From positions 1-33,169 of the forward strand of contig JBBQWZ010000056.1 in the NCBI GenBank assembly GCA_038210135.1: a DNA stretch of 33,169 bases. Direction: 5' to 3'. Source of the stretch: JBBQWZ01 sp038210135 (GTDB lineage: Bacteria; Acidobacteriota; Terriglobia; Bryobacterales; Bryobacteraceae). Positions 10,595 to 19,430 of the stretch are shown here, in pieces (the first letter of the stretch is position 1; each line of letters begins with the position of its first letter). The notes below the pieces were generated by a model, which saw nothing but the letters and a program-made list of their open reading frames with translations, did no database searches and had not been told where the DNA came from. The position numbers and the translations under genes are program-made.

Positions 10595-11032
10595 TCGTCT
10601 TCTCCAGTATCTCAATCACGGCGCGATCTCGCGGTCGATTTGCCTCGCGTTTGCGTTTGATAATGTCGTCGAGGCTACCAAAATCGAGTGGTCGCCGAAG
10701 GGCCATGCGCGGGCACGACTTTTTAAGCTCGAAAACGACTTCACGCCATGGGCCGATGCCATGAAATCGAGCTGGAGCAGATCTTGTTCGCGAACCAAAC
10801 GGTAGAGATCCGACACGGGATAGAAAGGCTTTAAGATCGTGGCACCAAGCGCGTCCGCGATCGCCTTGAGCTTCTGCATATTGACAGGCGTTTTGCAAAA
10901 GAAAAAATCAAAGTCGAGCGTTGAAACCGGAGCCCCCACCAAAGCGGCGGCCGCGTTGCCGATTAGGACCGTTTCGAAGTGATGCTCGAAAAATAGTCTT
11001 GCAAGCATTTCGAACTGTGGCTCCGCGTTCAT
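10548..11032 (-). pseudogene. Frameshifted nucleotidyltransferase (MNT/AbiEii-like)
   Basis: The N-terminal part (from ATG 11032) has the nucleotidyltransferase core LIGNAAAALVGAPVSTLDFDFF, in which the usual G-G/N...T-x-D-x-D signature is present, followed by LLQLDFM and GVKSFSSLKSRA. That frame then degenerates and stops at 10616. The expected family C-terminus, GSLDDIIKRKREANRPRD, continues in another frame that stops at 10548. The switch occurs at a run of four A on the plus strand (10680-10683); one extra base there restores a single protein reading ...HSIFGSLDDII. This is a one-base deletion, a sequencing error, or less likely programmed frameshifting. Such proteins resemble minimal nucleotidyltransferases that adenylylate tRNAs or partner proteins. 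Gene type is recorded as pseudogene because of the break. Confidence 0.7.
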
Positions 11033-11051
11033 GCAACCACTATGAAGTGCT

Positions 11052-12185
11052 TTACGCCGTCGGCCAGATCCGGCCAAGGACGCGACGGAAGTTTCCGCCA
11101 AGAACTCCGCGGATGTCGGCGTCGGAATAGCCGCGGCGGATCAGTCCTTCGGTCAAATCGAACATGCGCTTCGGATGGTCCAGGCCTTCGACATCGATCT
11201 TGTCACGGAAGCTATACGAGGCCTTGTAGCCCGCTTTCAGCGCGTTGTATTCGGCGGTCGGCATCTTGTCGTAGCCGTAGAGGTCGATGTCGCTGCCGAC
11301 GCCGAGGTGTTGCGGTCCGATCATTTTGCGAACGTAATCGAAGTGGTCGAGTACGTTCTCGATGGTGGTGGGCTCGGTGGCCTTGACGAACATGCGGACG
11401 CCAGTAATGCCCATGACGCTGTCCTTGGCGCCGACCATTTTGATGGCCTCGTCGTTCTTGCAGCGCACGTGGCCGTTGACCAGGGCGCGAACGTTCGAAT
11501 GCGTGATCAGCACCGGCTTCTTCGAGACTTCGAACGCGTCGAGCGTGGTGCGGTCGCCGCAGTGCGAGACGTCGACGGCCATGCCGACGGTATTCATGCG
11601 ATCGACGATACTGACGCCGAAATCGCTGAGGCCTTCGTCGCGGCGCTCGGTGGATCCGTTGCCGATCAGGTTTCGCGAGTTGTACGTTAGCTGCGAAACG
11701 CGCTGCCCGAGGCCGTAAAAGGTTTCGACATCTGCGGCGTTGCGGAAGTGCTCGGAATTCTGAAGTCCAACGATGATGCCGATCTTGCCGGACGCTTTCG
11801 CACGGTCGAGGTCGGCGGCGGAATCCACACGGAGAATGCGCTCGTCGTGATGGGCGATAAAGCCATTCCAGGCGGCGACGAACTGCAGTGTATTGAGGTG
11901 CGCCTGCGGTCCGCCCATGCCGACTGCGATGTGGAAAGCCTGGATGCCGGAGTCGCGATAGCGCTGGAAGTCCGTCGCGCTGAAGGTTTCAGGCTTCATC
12001 AGGTAGCGGTTCATTTGCGATCCGGCGAGCGCAAACGGACTCAGCATGTCGATGACGATAGACGTTCGGACGAGTTCGATCGCGCGCGCGGAGTAGGTGG
12101 CGTCCGCTGCGAACAGGCGGTAGCGGCCCAGGTTGATCATCGCTGCCCCACCCGCGGCCGTTTTCAAAAATGTGCGACGTTTCAT
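11052..12185 (-). CDS. Tat-exported membrane dipeptidase homologue (peptidase M19)
   Basis: The 377-residue protein is an M19 (renal dipeptidase) homologue, a TIM-barrel family that hydrolyses dipeptides with two zinc ions. It begins MKRRTFLKTAAGGAAM, a twin-arginine signal, so it should be exported folded. Motifs present include E145 (bridging Glu position), H208 (VDVSHCG), H229 (ITHSN) and D299 (GVGSD). The usual first motif D-G-H-N-D reads D46-M-L-S-P, so the His and Asp ligands of one zinc are missing. It may be mononuclear, use other ligands, or be inactive as a dipeptidase. It is divergent from the tmRNA gene and ends 19 bases before the nucleotidyltransferase start. Confidence 0.85.
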   Translation of the reverse strand: MKRRTFLKTAAGGAAMINLGRYRLFAADATYSARAIELVRTSIVIDMLSPFALAGSQMNRYLMKPETFSATDFQRYRDSGIQAFHIAVGMGGPQAHLNTLQFVAAWNGFIAHHDERILRVDSAADLDRAKASGKIGIIVGLQNSEHFRNAADVETFYGLGQRVSQLTYNSRNLIGNGSTERRDEGLSDFGVSIVDRMNTVGMAVDVSHCGDRTTLDAFEVSKKPVLITHSNVRALVNGHVRCKNDEAIKMVGAKDSVMGITGVRMFVKATEPTTIENVLDHFDYVRKMIGPQHLGVGSDIDLYGYDKMPTAEYNALKAGYKASYSFRDKIDVEGLDHPKRMFDLTEGLIRRGYSDADIRGVLGGNFRRVLGRIWPTA

Positions 12186-12228
12186 AGCGATTGAGCGTCA
12201 TGATAGCAGGTGATTTTTGGCCGAGTGG

Positions 12229-12234
12229 TAGAAT
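12229..12234 (+). promoter_or_regulatory. -10 hexamer TAGAAT of the tmRNA gene
   Basis: TAGAAT matches the consensus at five of six positions and lies 12 bases before the mature tmRNA 5' end, which allows a short 5' leader removed by RNase P. No good -35 is seen at the expected distance. Confidence 0.4.
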
Positions 12235-12246
12235 GAAGAGAGAAAA

Positions 12247-12601
12247 GGGGGCGCAACGGATTCGACGGGATTGTGTCGATGTGGGAAGTCGTGCCGGGTT
12301 CCGAGCTCCCGTAAAACGATCGGAAAAACAAAACTGCCAACAATCAGCAGTTTGCATACGCTGCCTAATTAACTAGGTAGCCGTTTCGGCCACTGAGCCT
12401 GCGCGGTGGTTAGTAAACGTCATTTTGCAGGATAGGTCCAAAGCTTCCGTCTGGAGCTGAAAGCCGAGATCAATCAGGCTAAGCCGCGGCGCTCTTGCCG
12501 GTTCGTTATGTCGCGGACGAAAATCACCGAATCGGAAACGCACGTAGTCTTTTCATGTCGAGCTTTTTCGGACGCGGGTTCAACTCCCGCCGCCTCCACC
12601 A
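12247..12601 (+). ncRNA. ssrA: Transfer-messenger RNA (tmRNA)
   Basis: tmRNA rescues stalled ribosomes and tags the unfinished protein for proteolysis. The 5' end GGGGGCGCAACGGATTCGAC is diagnostic. The 3' end has a T-arm (GCGGGTTCAACTCCCGC) and an acceptor strand CGCCTCC that pairs with GGGGGCG, with one G-U pair, followed by discriminator A and an encoded CCA ending at 12601. The tag frame starts at GCC 12336 and reads ANNQQFAYAA followed by TAA (12366-12368). The molecule is in one piece, 355 bases long, not the permuted two-piece form. Tagged proteins would be substrates of proteases such as Lon, also encoded here. HicB starts 7 bases downstream. Confidence 0.97.
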
Positions 12602-12608
12602 TTTCTTT

Positions 12609-12818
12609 ATGGCTATCCGTTTTCAACTTGAGTACTGGAAAGACGGCGAGTGGCTGGTTGGCCGCTTGCCGCAGGTTCCGGGCGTCTTTAGTCAGGGCGC
12701 GACGCTCGAGGAGTTGGAAGAGAACATTCGGGACGCGTATCGCATGATGCGGGATGAGCAGGATGCGGTTGAGATCCACGGCTCGGTGGAGACCAAGGAA
12801 ATCGAAGTCCTGGTTTGA
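12609..12818 (+). CDS. HicB-family antitoxin
   Basis: The 69-residue protein has the HicB-like fold signature: FQLEYWKDGEWLVGRLPQVPGVFSQGATLEELEENIRDAY resembles the partial RNase-H fold of HicB_lk antitoxins (beta strands, P-G-x-x-x-x-G, then the Leu/Glu-rich helix). It is short and lacks a C-terminal DNA-binding domain, so it may not autoregulate alone. It should neutralise the HicA toxin encoded next, whose ATG overlaps its stop as ATGA. There is no Shine-Dalgarno: the bases upstream are the tmRNA 3' end, so the message probably comes from read-through of ssrA or an internal promoter. Residues upstream of Met 12609 in the open frame come from tmRNA sequence and are not expected to be translated. 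Confidence 0.85.
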   Translation: MAIRFQLEYWKDGEWLVGRLPQVPGVFSQGATLEELEENIRDAYRMMRDEQDAVEIHGSVETKEIEVLV

Positions 12819-13012
12819 AGCGGCGCGAGTTTGTTCGCGAACTCGCTAGTTCCGGCTGCGTGTTGAAGCGCGCCGGTGGACGCCACGACATCTACGAAAA
12901 TCTTGCAACGAATCGAACAGCACCCGTACCCCGGCATTCCGACATTTCCAACTCGCTTTGCGGCCTAATACGGCGACAACTCGGCTTGGTGAACCCGGGG
13001 GGCAAGAAGTAG
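12815..13012 (+). CDS. HicA-family mRNA interferase toxin
   Basis: The 65-residue protein fits HicA (YcfA-like), a small dsRBD-fold ribonuclease that cleaves mRNA and, in reports on E. coli HicA, tmRNA. It starts MKRREFVRELASSG, followed by the core GGRHDIY with the catalytic His (H24), then RTAPVPRH and a C-terminal Leu-rich helix. ATG 12815 overlaps the hicB stop. Gene order is antitoxin then toxin, as in many HicBA-order loci. It ends 3 bases before the convergent VWA gene. All key residues appear intact, so the toxin is likely functional. Confidence 0.88.
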   Translation: MKRREFVRELASSGCVLKRAGGRHDIYENLATNRTAPVPRHSDISNSLCGLIRRQLGLVNPGGKK

Positions 13013-13015
13013 CGC

Positions 13016-14011
13016 CTAGTTCGCCGGAGCCTGGTAGCCGTTGCGATGGCTGATCCGCAGCTTCACCTGATCTTCGCGCTCCGCCAAGGTCACCTTTACG
13101 CGGTGGAATTTGCCGTCGTTCGTTCCGGATTCGGGTGTGAACCCGACCAAGTATTGGTTCCGTAATTCCAACCCGATCCGGCTGCTGATTTCGGGCAGGC
13201 TGTCGAGATCGTCGGTCGGATAATGGCGTCCGCCGGTCTGGCCGGCGAGCTCGTCGAGCAGCTTGGGGCCGTTCTTCTCTTCGGGCGTGAGCCCTTCCGC
13301 GTTCTGATCGAAGATGCCGATCGCGTACACCAGCACATCCGCTTCGAGCAGATTGTTACGGATTTCTTTGAACGAATGCCGGCTGCGGTTGTCGCCTCCA
13401 TCCGAAATAATCAAGACTGCCTTGCGCGTATTCTTGGCCTTCTTCATTTGTACGACGGCCGTCTGCAACGCATCGTAGAGCGACGTACAGCCGAACGGCC
13501 TAACCTTCGCGACACGCCGGTACACCTCCGACCAGTCGCTCGTGAAGGGCACCGTTAAGCGGGGCCGGTCGTTGAATTCGATCAGAAAGAATTCGTCGTC
13601 GGGGTTTGCGTTCCGGAAGAACGCCGAGATTGCCTCGAGCGATTTCTTCATCTTGTTCCGCATGCTGCCGCTCGAGTCGAAAATGATTCCGACCGACAAT
13701 GGCGCATCGTCTTTTGCGAACGTCGTGATGGTTTGCTCGACCGAATCCTCGAACAGGTGGAAGTCCTTCCTGCCGAGATTCGTTACCGAGGTTCCGAGGT
13801 CCGTCGTCACACGCACCGGAATCATCACCAACGAAGCGTCCACCCGCACATCCGCCCGCGGAGTGTCTTCGGTGACTTCAAGAACCGGCGGCTTACGACG
13901 CGCGAAAGTCTCGCGGGCATCCTCCGGATTCGCTTGGAAAGCACCTGCGGACGCGGAAATGGCCAACAAAATCAGGACGTGGAACGCGATTCGGCGCAGC
14001 GATAAAAACAT
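13016..14011 (-). CDS. Secreted VWA-domain protein (TIGR03436-like), intact MIDAS
   Basis: The 331-residue protein has a signal peptide (about 1-25, ending SAGAFQ) and a von Willebrand factor A domain of the acidobacterial TIGR03436 type. The N-terminal strand region (RVTTDLGTSVTNLGRKDFHLFED, about 67-89) is the beta domain that usually precedes VWA in this family. The MIDAS metal site is complete: D112-SSGSM, T176 (CTSLYD) and D204 (SDGGDN), so metal-dependent ligand binding is plausible. The C-terminus (NQYLVGFTPESGTNDGKFHRVKV) is the family tail. GAGGAGAG precedes ATG 14011. It is the last gene of the leftward block, 148 bases after the second VWA gene. Its ligand is unknown; the protein should act in the periplasm or at the surface. 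Confidence 0.88.
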   Translation of the reverse strand: MFLSLRRIAFHVLILLAISASAGAFQANPEDARETFARRKPPVLEVTEDTPRADVRVDASLVMIPVRVTTDLGTSVTNLGRKDFHLFEDSVEQTITTFAKDDAPLSVGIIFDSSGSMRNKMKKSLEAISAFFRNANPDDEFFLIEFNDRPRLTVPFTSDWSEVYRRVAKVRPFGCTSLYDALQTAVVQMKKAKNTRKAVLIISDGGDNRSRHSFKEIRNNLLEADVLVYAIGIFDQNAEGLTPEEKNGPKLLDELAGQTGGRHYPTDDLDSLPEISSRIGLELRNQYLVGFTPESGTNDGKFHRVKVTLAEREDQVKLRISHRNGYQAPAN

Positions 14012-14044
14012 CCGGCACGCTCTCCTCGTTGAAGAATAGGAACA

Positions 14045-14050
14045 TTTATA
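14045..14050 (-). promoter_or_regulatory. -10 hexamer TATAAA before the VWA gene
   Basis: On the minus strand TATAAA lies 33 bases before ATG 14011 in the 148-base gap, suggesting the last VWA gene has its own promoter. No good -35 is seen. Confidence 0.35.
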
Positions 14051-14159
14051 CCATTCCTCGCGAATGTGTGCGTGACGTTTTCGTACTGGGCCGGGGTAGC
14101 TGGCGTACTGCCGTTCCTAGGCCATTTTGTGAGTGAACCTGCCCATCCGGGCCGGGCCG

Positions 14160-16256
14160 CTACGGAATGAGCATCACAGGTGCCTGCCAGAAGGCGGCCT
14201 TCTGCCCAGTCGGATCGAGCACCGTCACCTGACAGTTGTATTCGCCCGGCGGCAGCTTGCTCAAAGAAAGGCTGAATTTCAGCGGAACCGTCTTCAGGCG
14301 ATTGTTCAAGCCTTCCGTGACCGAAAGCGGCGGAGTCTCGAAGGCTTTCGTCTGCCCTCTGTAAAAGGTCACAAAGGCAATCAGCGGCTGCACAGAGGTG
14401 GCGTTCGGCTGATAGGCCTGCAGGTAAACGTACATCTCGCGATTGCGGTTGAAGACGCGCGTCACGCTGGGGATCAGCTTCGCGCCATCCTGAACCAGCG
14501 GATTCGCGACTTCCGACTTGTCGTCTTTCTTAAGCGCGCTGTACAACGCATCTTTCAAATCGACGCGCTGGCTGCTCAGCACGACGGAGCTGATTGGAAT
14601 GCGCTTGTCTTCCTTGTTCAAATTCGGAATCAGGAACTTGGTTTCGAACGTGCCGATGCGGCCCGTTTCCGCGTCGCGCGCCAGGAACTTCACTTTGTAC
14701 TTTCCTGGAAGCAGCGTGAAGCCAGTGTCGTATTCGATGGGCCGCTTGCTGAGCTCGGCCGCCGTGGTGTCGGTGAGTTTCACGTCCACTTTGTCGCGGA
14801 CGTTCTGAATCGTGGTGCCGTACTCGTCTTTGATCTCGCCAATGAAATCGATGCGCGTGTGGTCGGCGCCACCCTTGCGCGCCAGAGCGAGTTCGCTGCC
14901 TGGAATCTTCGCGACGATAGGAACGAAATACTCTGCGCGATTCAGCTGAAAATAATCGATCTCCATCATGATGGTCAGCTCGGTCACAGGATCACCGAGC
15001 ATCAGCGCGTCTTCGAGCTGACGCTCCTTGTCGGCCGTCGTGAACTTGCCGAACTGCTTGCCGGCGAAGTAGCCCTGGCGGTATTCAAGATTCGCCGCCA
15101 TTCCGTTGTTAAGCGTAATTTTGATGCGGCGGAATTTGCCATCGAGCGCCGTGTTCGTTGTGTAGTACCCGAGGATGTAGTAGCTCGATACCGCGCGCTG
15201 GGCCTGCGCGATGCCCGCGCCGAGGTCGTTGCTGTCGAGTAACGCCTTGCCGCCGGTATCCGCGGCGATCGACCAAAGGGTATCTTGCGAGCGCTGGAAG
15301 TTGGTTTGCGCGGCCAAGGCAGCGCCGCCGGTGTACATCGCCTGACCGCCGGGCGAACCTTTCGTCGCGTCGCCGAGCGGAGCGGAAGCGATCAGGCCGC
15401 GCGCATCAATGGGCCAGAATGAGACTCCGGACCGGATCGCTGCGTTGATAGTTGCATGCAACTGCGCCTGGTTATCGACGCCGTTGAGGCGAAGTCCGCT
15501 GGCGAAGTAGATCAGCGATTTCTTTTCATTCAAGCCGCCCAGCATTTTCGCTGCGGTCTGTAGTGCCGAGAGTTGGCGATCGGTATTGAAGATATTGAAT
15601 TCGCCGTCGTTCTGTCCAAACGCCGCGCCGGTATCGGACGAACTCGAGTCGCCGGGATCGGTGCTGTTCTGATTTTCTCCAACGATCAACGTTTGCAGGA
15701 CGCTGAGCAGGCGCTCGCGATCGTCGGTGAAATCCTGATGGACCAGCACGGCGCCACCGCTGAACACCATGATGCACATCAGGTCCGCGGGTGTCATTTG
15801 CGTACGGATGAATTTCTGCGAGGCGGTTAGCGCGCGGAGCTGATCCGGCTCCTGCATCGCTGTCATATCGAAGTAGAGCGCGAGCAACCGCTTGTCGCGG
15901 TAGCGGCTTCCGCCCGGCTGCTCCGGTGCGATTTGTGTTTTGGTCAGCTTGTCGAACGGCCGCGGACGGCCGAGGTCGGTGGTTTGGGCCGGCGGCGCTT
16001 TCGGAAGTTCGTCCAGCTTTTGGAATTCGAAAAACTTAATCGCCTGCGGTGCGCCGTCTTCGGTCACGGTGAAATCCTTCGCCGTGAGGCCTTCGATGGT
16101 TTTGCCGCTTTTGTCCTTGACCACCACAGTCTCGACCACCAGTTGGGAACTGGTCTGAAACGTAGCGGCGTCCTTTGCGGCGGCAGCGTTCTGGCCGACC
16201 TGCTGGGCGTTCGCAATCAGCGCTCCGACCAGCAAAAAGACAATGCCGTTTCGCAT
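14160..16256 (-). CDS. Secreted VWA-domain protein (TIGR03436) with degenerate MIDAS
   Basis: The 698-residue protein has an N-terminal signal peptide (MRNGIVFLLVGALIANAQ) and the TIGR03436 arrangement: a beta domain (VVVKDKSGKTIEGLTAKDF), then a VWA-like domain (about 120-380), then a long C-terminal beta-rich region (about 400-698) containing LPPGEYNCQVTVLDPTG. The first MIDAS motif reads FDMTAM instead of DxSxS, so the usual metal site is not intact. The tail YYILGYYTTNTALDGKFRRIKI is the family signature. It starts 4 bases after the TonB-receptor stop and is surely co-transcribed with it. In this lineage receptor-VWA pairs are common, suggesting the VWA protein works with the receptor in the periplasm. 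Function is not established. Confidence 0.87.
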   Translation of the reverse strand: MRNGIVFLLVGALIANAQQVGQNAAAAKDAATFQTSSQLVVETVVVKDKSGKTIEGLTAKDFTVTEDGAPQAIKFFEFQKLDELPKAPPAQTTDLGRPRPFDKLTKTQIAPEQPGGSRYRDKRLLALYFDMTAMQEPDQLRALTASQKFIRTQMTPADLMCIMVFSGGAVLVHQDFTDDRERLLSVLQTLIVGENQNSTDPGDSSSSDTGAAFGQNDGEFNIFNTDRQLSALQTAAKMLGGLNEKKSLIYFASGLRLNGVDNQAQLHATINAAIRSGVSFWPIDARGLIASAPLGDATKGSPGGQAMYTGGAALAAQTNFQRSQDTLWSIAADTGGKALLDSNDLGAGIAQAQRAVSSYYILGYYTTNTALDGKFRRIKITLNNGMAANLEYRQGYFAGKQFGKFTTADKERQLEDALMLGDPVTELTIMMEIDYFQLNRAEYFVPIVAKIPGSELALARKGGADHTRIDFIGEIKDEYGTTIQNVRDKVDVKLTDTTAAELSKRPIEYDTGFTLLPGKYKVKFLARDAETGRIGTFETKFLIPNLNKEDKRIPISSVVLSSQRVDLKDALYSALKKDDKSEVANPLVQDGAKLIPSVTRVFNRNREMYVYLQAYQPNATSVQPLIAFVTFYRGQTKAFETPPLSVTEGLNNRLKTVPLKFSLSLSKLPPGEYNCQVTVLDPTGQKAAFWQAPVMLIP

Positions 16257-16260
16257 GCCG

Positions 16261-19200
16261 TTAGAACCTCAATCTCATGGTGGTCTGGACGCTCCGCATC
16301 GCGTTCGCTGTCAGCGGGAGCCCGAATTGCGCGTTCCCGACGATGGTGTTCCAACTGGGGTACGTCGGATGGTTCAGAGCGTTTGCGGCATCGATCCGAG
16401 CATCGAGGCTGATCCGATCATGAAAGCGGAACGTGCGGCTCAGCGATCCGCCCAGAACGAATTGATTCGGTCCGGTGATCGAATTTCGTCCGGCGTTGCC
16501 CCAATGGCCGGCGGCCGGAGCGACGAACGCTGCTGGATTCAGGTTGAGGCCCGCGGGTGCCGCCGTCACCGACGCACCGGTGTAGTCGGGTCTCAGGTTT
16601 CCGGTAAAGCCGGTGCCGCTGACCGCGGAAAGATAAACCGGCGTCAGCGGCAGGCCGCTGCCCAGCGTCGTGTTCGTGGTGAAAGTCCATTCCTTCAGAA
16701 CCGCGGCGCGCCAGCCGGACATCAGCGCTCCGCCGCGCAGTCCCATGCCGGCGGTGTACTGGGTTTGGATGGTCAACAAGTGGCGCTGGTCGAAATTCGA
16801 AAGCCCGCGTTCGGAGCTGAGATCCAGCCAGTTCTGCGCGATCAGTGACGCCGACTGGCCGCGTCCGCCGAGGATGGCGTTATCGATCGACTTCGAATAC
16901 GTATAGTTGAGGCTCGCAGCGACGCCGCTGTGAAGGCGGCGGCGAAGCTGGAATTGTCCCGATTCGCGCGTCGAATTTCCGTTCGAAGTCAGGTACGTAA
17001 ATCCGGCCGGACCGACCGCGCCGGTCGGATAGGTGTTGGGCAGAAACGCCTGCATACCGCGCGTTCCTTTGATTCCGAGATAGGTCGCCTGGAAAACCAG
17101 CGCGCCGGGCAAATCGCGCTGCACGGAAACTTGCCAGTTGTGCGCGTACCCGACCTGGAAATTAGGATCGACGGCGAAGGTGTTCGGCGTGATGCCGGCC
17201 GCCACGTTGAAACCGTTCGCGAGCGTCAACGGATTCGCGGCGGTGTTCTGCACGCTGAGGCTCTTCGAGAGCGGGGACTGCTGTGCCATCTGCGTCGCGA
17301 TCGACTGGTAAACGGAGGTGTTGTAATACAGCCCGTAGCCCGCGCGGACGATCGTTGAGGACGCGGCAAACGGTCTCCAAGAGAGGGCGACGCGCGGCTG
17401 AAAGCCGTGCTTGTCAGGCCGGACCAGCGAATCCGGATACGCCTCGCCGGTGAGCGTTCCTTTCGGATTCGTTGCCAGAACCGGAGCTTGTGCGAGGAAG
17501 CCGGGCGTGATGTCGAGATTCACCAGACGGCCGTAGAGTTCGGTAATCGGAGATCCGTATTCCCAACGGACTCCGGCATTGATCGTCAAACCGGGGTTCA
17601 CTCGCCAGTCGTCGGTCACGTAGGCGTCGTAGGCTCCGGCGCGCAGATATTTGTCCGCGTTACCGAACGCGATCGAACTGGTATCCGGCACGCCGAGGAG
17701 ATAGCCGGCCAGTGCCGAGCCTGACTGCGGAAGCGGCTGGCCGTTCACGACGCCTTGCGTCGCCGCTCCGGTAAACGTAAACGTCCCACGCGGATCCTGT
17801 TGCGAGAGCAAATTGAATTGCTGCTTCCGCAGGTCGCCGCCAAAGGAAATCGAATGGCGTCCGCGATTCCAGAATCCAGCGACGGAAAATGCGTTCGTCT
17901 GATTGCGAACCAGAGACTGCTGCGCGTCGGAGAGTCCACTGATGCCACTCGCGAAGGTCAGCTGCGGCGGACCCCAATTGCGCGATTCCTGATTGTTGCC
18001 GGTAATTCCGGCATTTCCCGAGATATTTTCGCGATCCGCAAAGAACGGCGTGAAGCGAATATTCTGGCGGCTGTATTGAAATCCGAAGGTCAGCGAGAGC
18101 CGTGTCGTGATGGCGCGGCGCCAATTCGCGCTCGCATTTAAGCCCAACGAACGCGAGGCATCGAGGAACGAGAACAGATTCGGATTACTGGTGCGGGTGC
18201 TCTGGAACGAAAACGCGCCGGATAGCTGGTTCTTCCGGCCGAGCGTTTTGTTGAGCCGCGTTTGCAGGCTATCCTGATGGACCGCGCCGACCAGCGGGAT
18301 CTGATAGTTGTATCGCGTTCCACCCGCGAAATTGGGAACCGGATACAGAGCGAGCAGCGCGCGCGCTTGAGCGCTGATGCGGTCTTTGGGAATGATATTG
18401 CCGGAGAAGGGAAGCCCGGATTTGGGATCGTAAATCGGCGCGGCGGTCGCCGAAAGGTCGCCGGTTCGCTCGAGCGCGGTCGGCATCAGGCCGGTGCCGA
18501 CGCTCGCATTGCGGTCGCGAGTCCACTGGTAATTGACCGTGAAATTCGGGCCGTTCGGTAACAGACGCGGAATTTTCAGCGGACCTCCGAACGAGAACGT
18601 CGCGGTGAGATGGTTGAAATCCGGCTTGGGCGTATCCTGGCCGGTGATCGAATAGGACCGCGCATCCAGGTTGGAGTTATCGACGATCAGGCCGATGTTC
18701 CCGTTATAAAGCGAGCGCGCGCCGCGTCGATTGTTCCCGAATGCGCCGGCCAGACCGAACGGCGTACTCGCGGAATTGTTGCTGCTGCCATTGATTAGGA
18801 ATCCATCAGCCGCTTTCTGATTCAGTTCCGCGGCGGATTCGGCGGTCGGTTCCGCGGCGGCAACCGCCGGAGCGCCCGGCGCTTTTTGGGTCGCGTTGAC
18901 CTCGGCGCGTTGGAACCCGATCGGCGTGTTCGCGGACGCGATGGGTGCGCCTTTGCCTTTTGGCGGTTTTTTATTGGAAGCCGCGGTGACCGTCGAAGCC
19001 GAAGTGATCGAGACCGAAGTCGGCGGGGGCGCGGCGACCGCCGCCGCGTGGATCTCTGCGATCGGCTGCATCTTCAAATCAAATTCAAAACCAGGCGCGT
19101 TGGGGGCGACCGTCACTTCCTGCTTGAATGGCACGAAGCACAGCATTTCAATTTCAACCGCCCAGACTCCATCGGGGAGATCCGCGAACGAATACGCGCC

Positions 19201-19365
19201 GGCGGCATCGCTAATCGTCGCGAAGTGCTGTTCGCCGCGCGAGATTTTGACGGTGGCTCCGGGAAGCGGAAGTCCGCCGAACCGCACCTGCCCTTTGTGT
19301 TCCGATGCGAGAAGCGCGGCGATTTGTAGCCAGACTACAGCGCAATAGCGAAGGTATTTCTTCAT
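16261..19365 (-). CDS. TonB-dependent receptor, Oar-like, with carboxypeptidase-regulatory N-terminus
   Basis: The 1034-residue protein begins with a signal peptide (about 1-20). A carboxypeptidase-regulatory-like beta sandwich (about 24-100, GLPLPGATVKI...DAAGAYSFADLPDG) follows. Residues 105-185 are low-complexity, rich in Ala, Pro, Ser and Lys. The rest is an outer-membrane barrel with alternating strands, GGPLKIP, VNYQWTRDRN and YNYQIP segments typical of the acidobacterial Oar-like group, ending RLRF with a C-terminal Phe as expected for BAM-dependent insertion. I cannot identify a canonical TonB plug sequence or TonB box. It probably takes up or binds a polymer or peptide at the surface; substrate is unknown. 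A VWA gene follows after 4 bases and the TIGR03435 gene precedes it by 65 bases. Confidence 0.88.
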   Translation of the reverse strand: MKKYLRYCAVVWLQIAALLASEHKGQVRFGGLPLPGATVKISRGEQHFATISDAAGAYSFADLPDGVWAVEIEMLCFVPFKQEVTVAPNAPGFEFDLKMQPIAEIHAAAVAAPPPTSVSITSASTVTAASNKKPPKGKGAPIASANTPIGFQRAEVNATQKAPGAPAVAAAEPTAESAAELNQKAADGFLINGSSNNSASTPFGLAGAFGNNRRGARSLYNGNIGLIVDNSNLDARSYSITGQDTPKPDFNHLTATFSFGGPLKIPRLLPNGPNFTVNYQWTRDRNASVGTGLMPTALERTGDLSATAAPIYDPKSGLPFSGNIIPKDRISAQARALLALYPVPNFAGGTRYNYQIPLVGAVHQDSLQTRLNKTLGRKNQLSGAFSFQSTRTSNPNLFSFLDASRSLGLNASANWRRAITTRLSLTFGFQYSRQNIRFTPFFADRENISGNAGITGNNQESRNWGPPQLTFASGISGLSDAQQSLVRNQTNAFSVAGFWNRGRHSISFGGDLRKQQFNLLSQQDPRGTFTFTGAATQGVVNGQPLPQSGSALAGYLLGVPDTSSIAFGNADKYLRAGAYDAYVTDDWRVNPGLTINAGVRWEYGSPITELYGRLVNLDITPGFLAQAPVLATNPKGTLTGEAYPDSLVRPDKHGFQPRVALSWRPFAASSTIVRAGYGLYYNTSVYQSIATQMAQQSPLSKSLSVQNTAANPLTLANGFNVAAGITPNTFAVDPNFQVGYAHNWQVSVQRDLPGALVFQATYLGIKGTRGMQAFLPNTYPTGAVGPAGFTYLTSNGNSTRESGQFQLRRRLHSGVAASLNYTYSKSIDNAILGGRGQSASLIAQNWLDLSSERGLSNFDQRHLLTIQTQYTAGMGLRGGALMSGWRAAVLKEWTFTTNTTLGSGLPLTPVYLSAVSGTGFTGNLRPDYTGASVTAAPAGLNLNPAAFVAPAAGHWGNAGRNSITGPNQFVLGGSLSRTFRFHDRISLDARIDAANALNHPTYPSWNTIVGNAQFGLPLTANAMRSVQTTMRLRF

Positions 19366-19430
19366 TTCGTTGTTGCCGGCTGCGATTTCGTTTTTGCCGC
19401 CTGGAAGTAGATGACGAGACTTCGGCGGAA

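Noticed and set aside
12495..12608. Upstream extension of the hicB frame
   Set aside because: These codons lie inside the tmRNA gene, whose structure explains the sequence.
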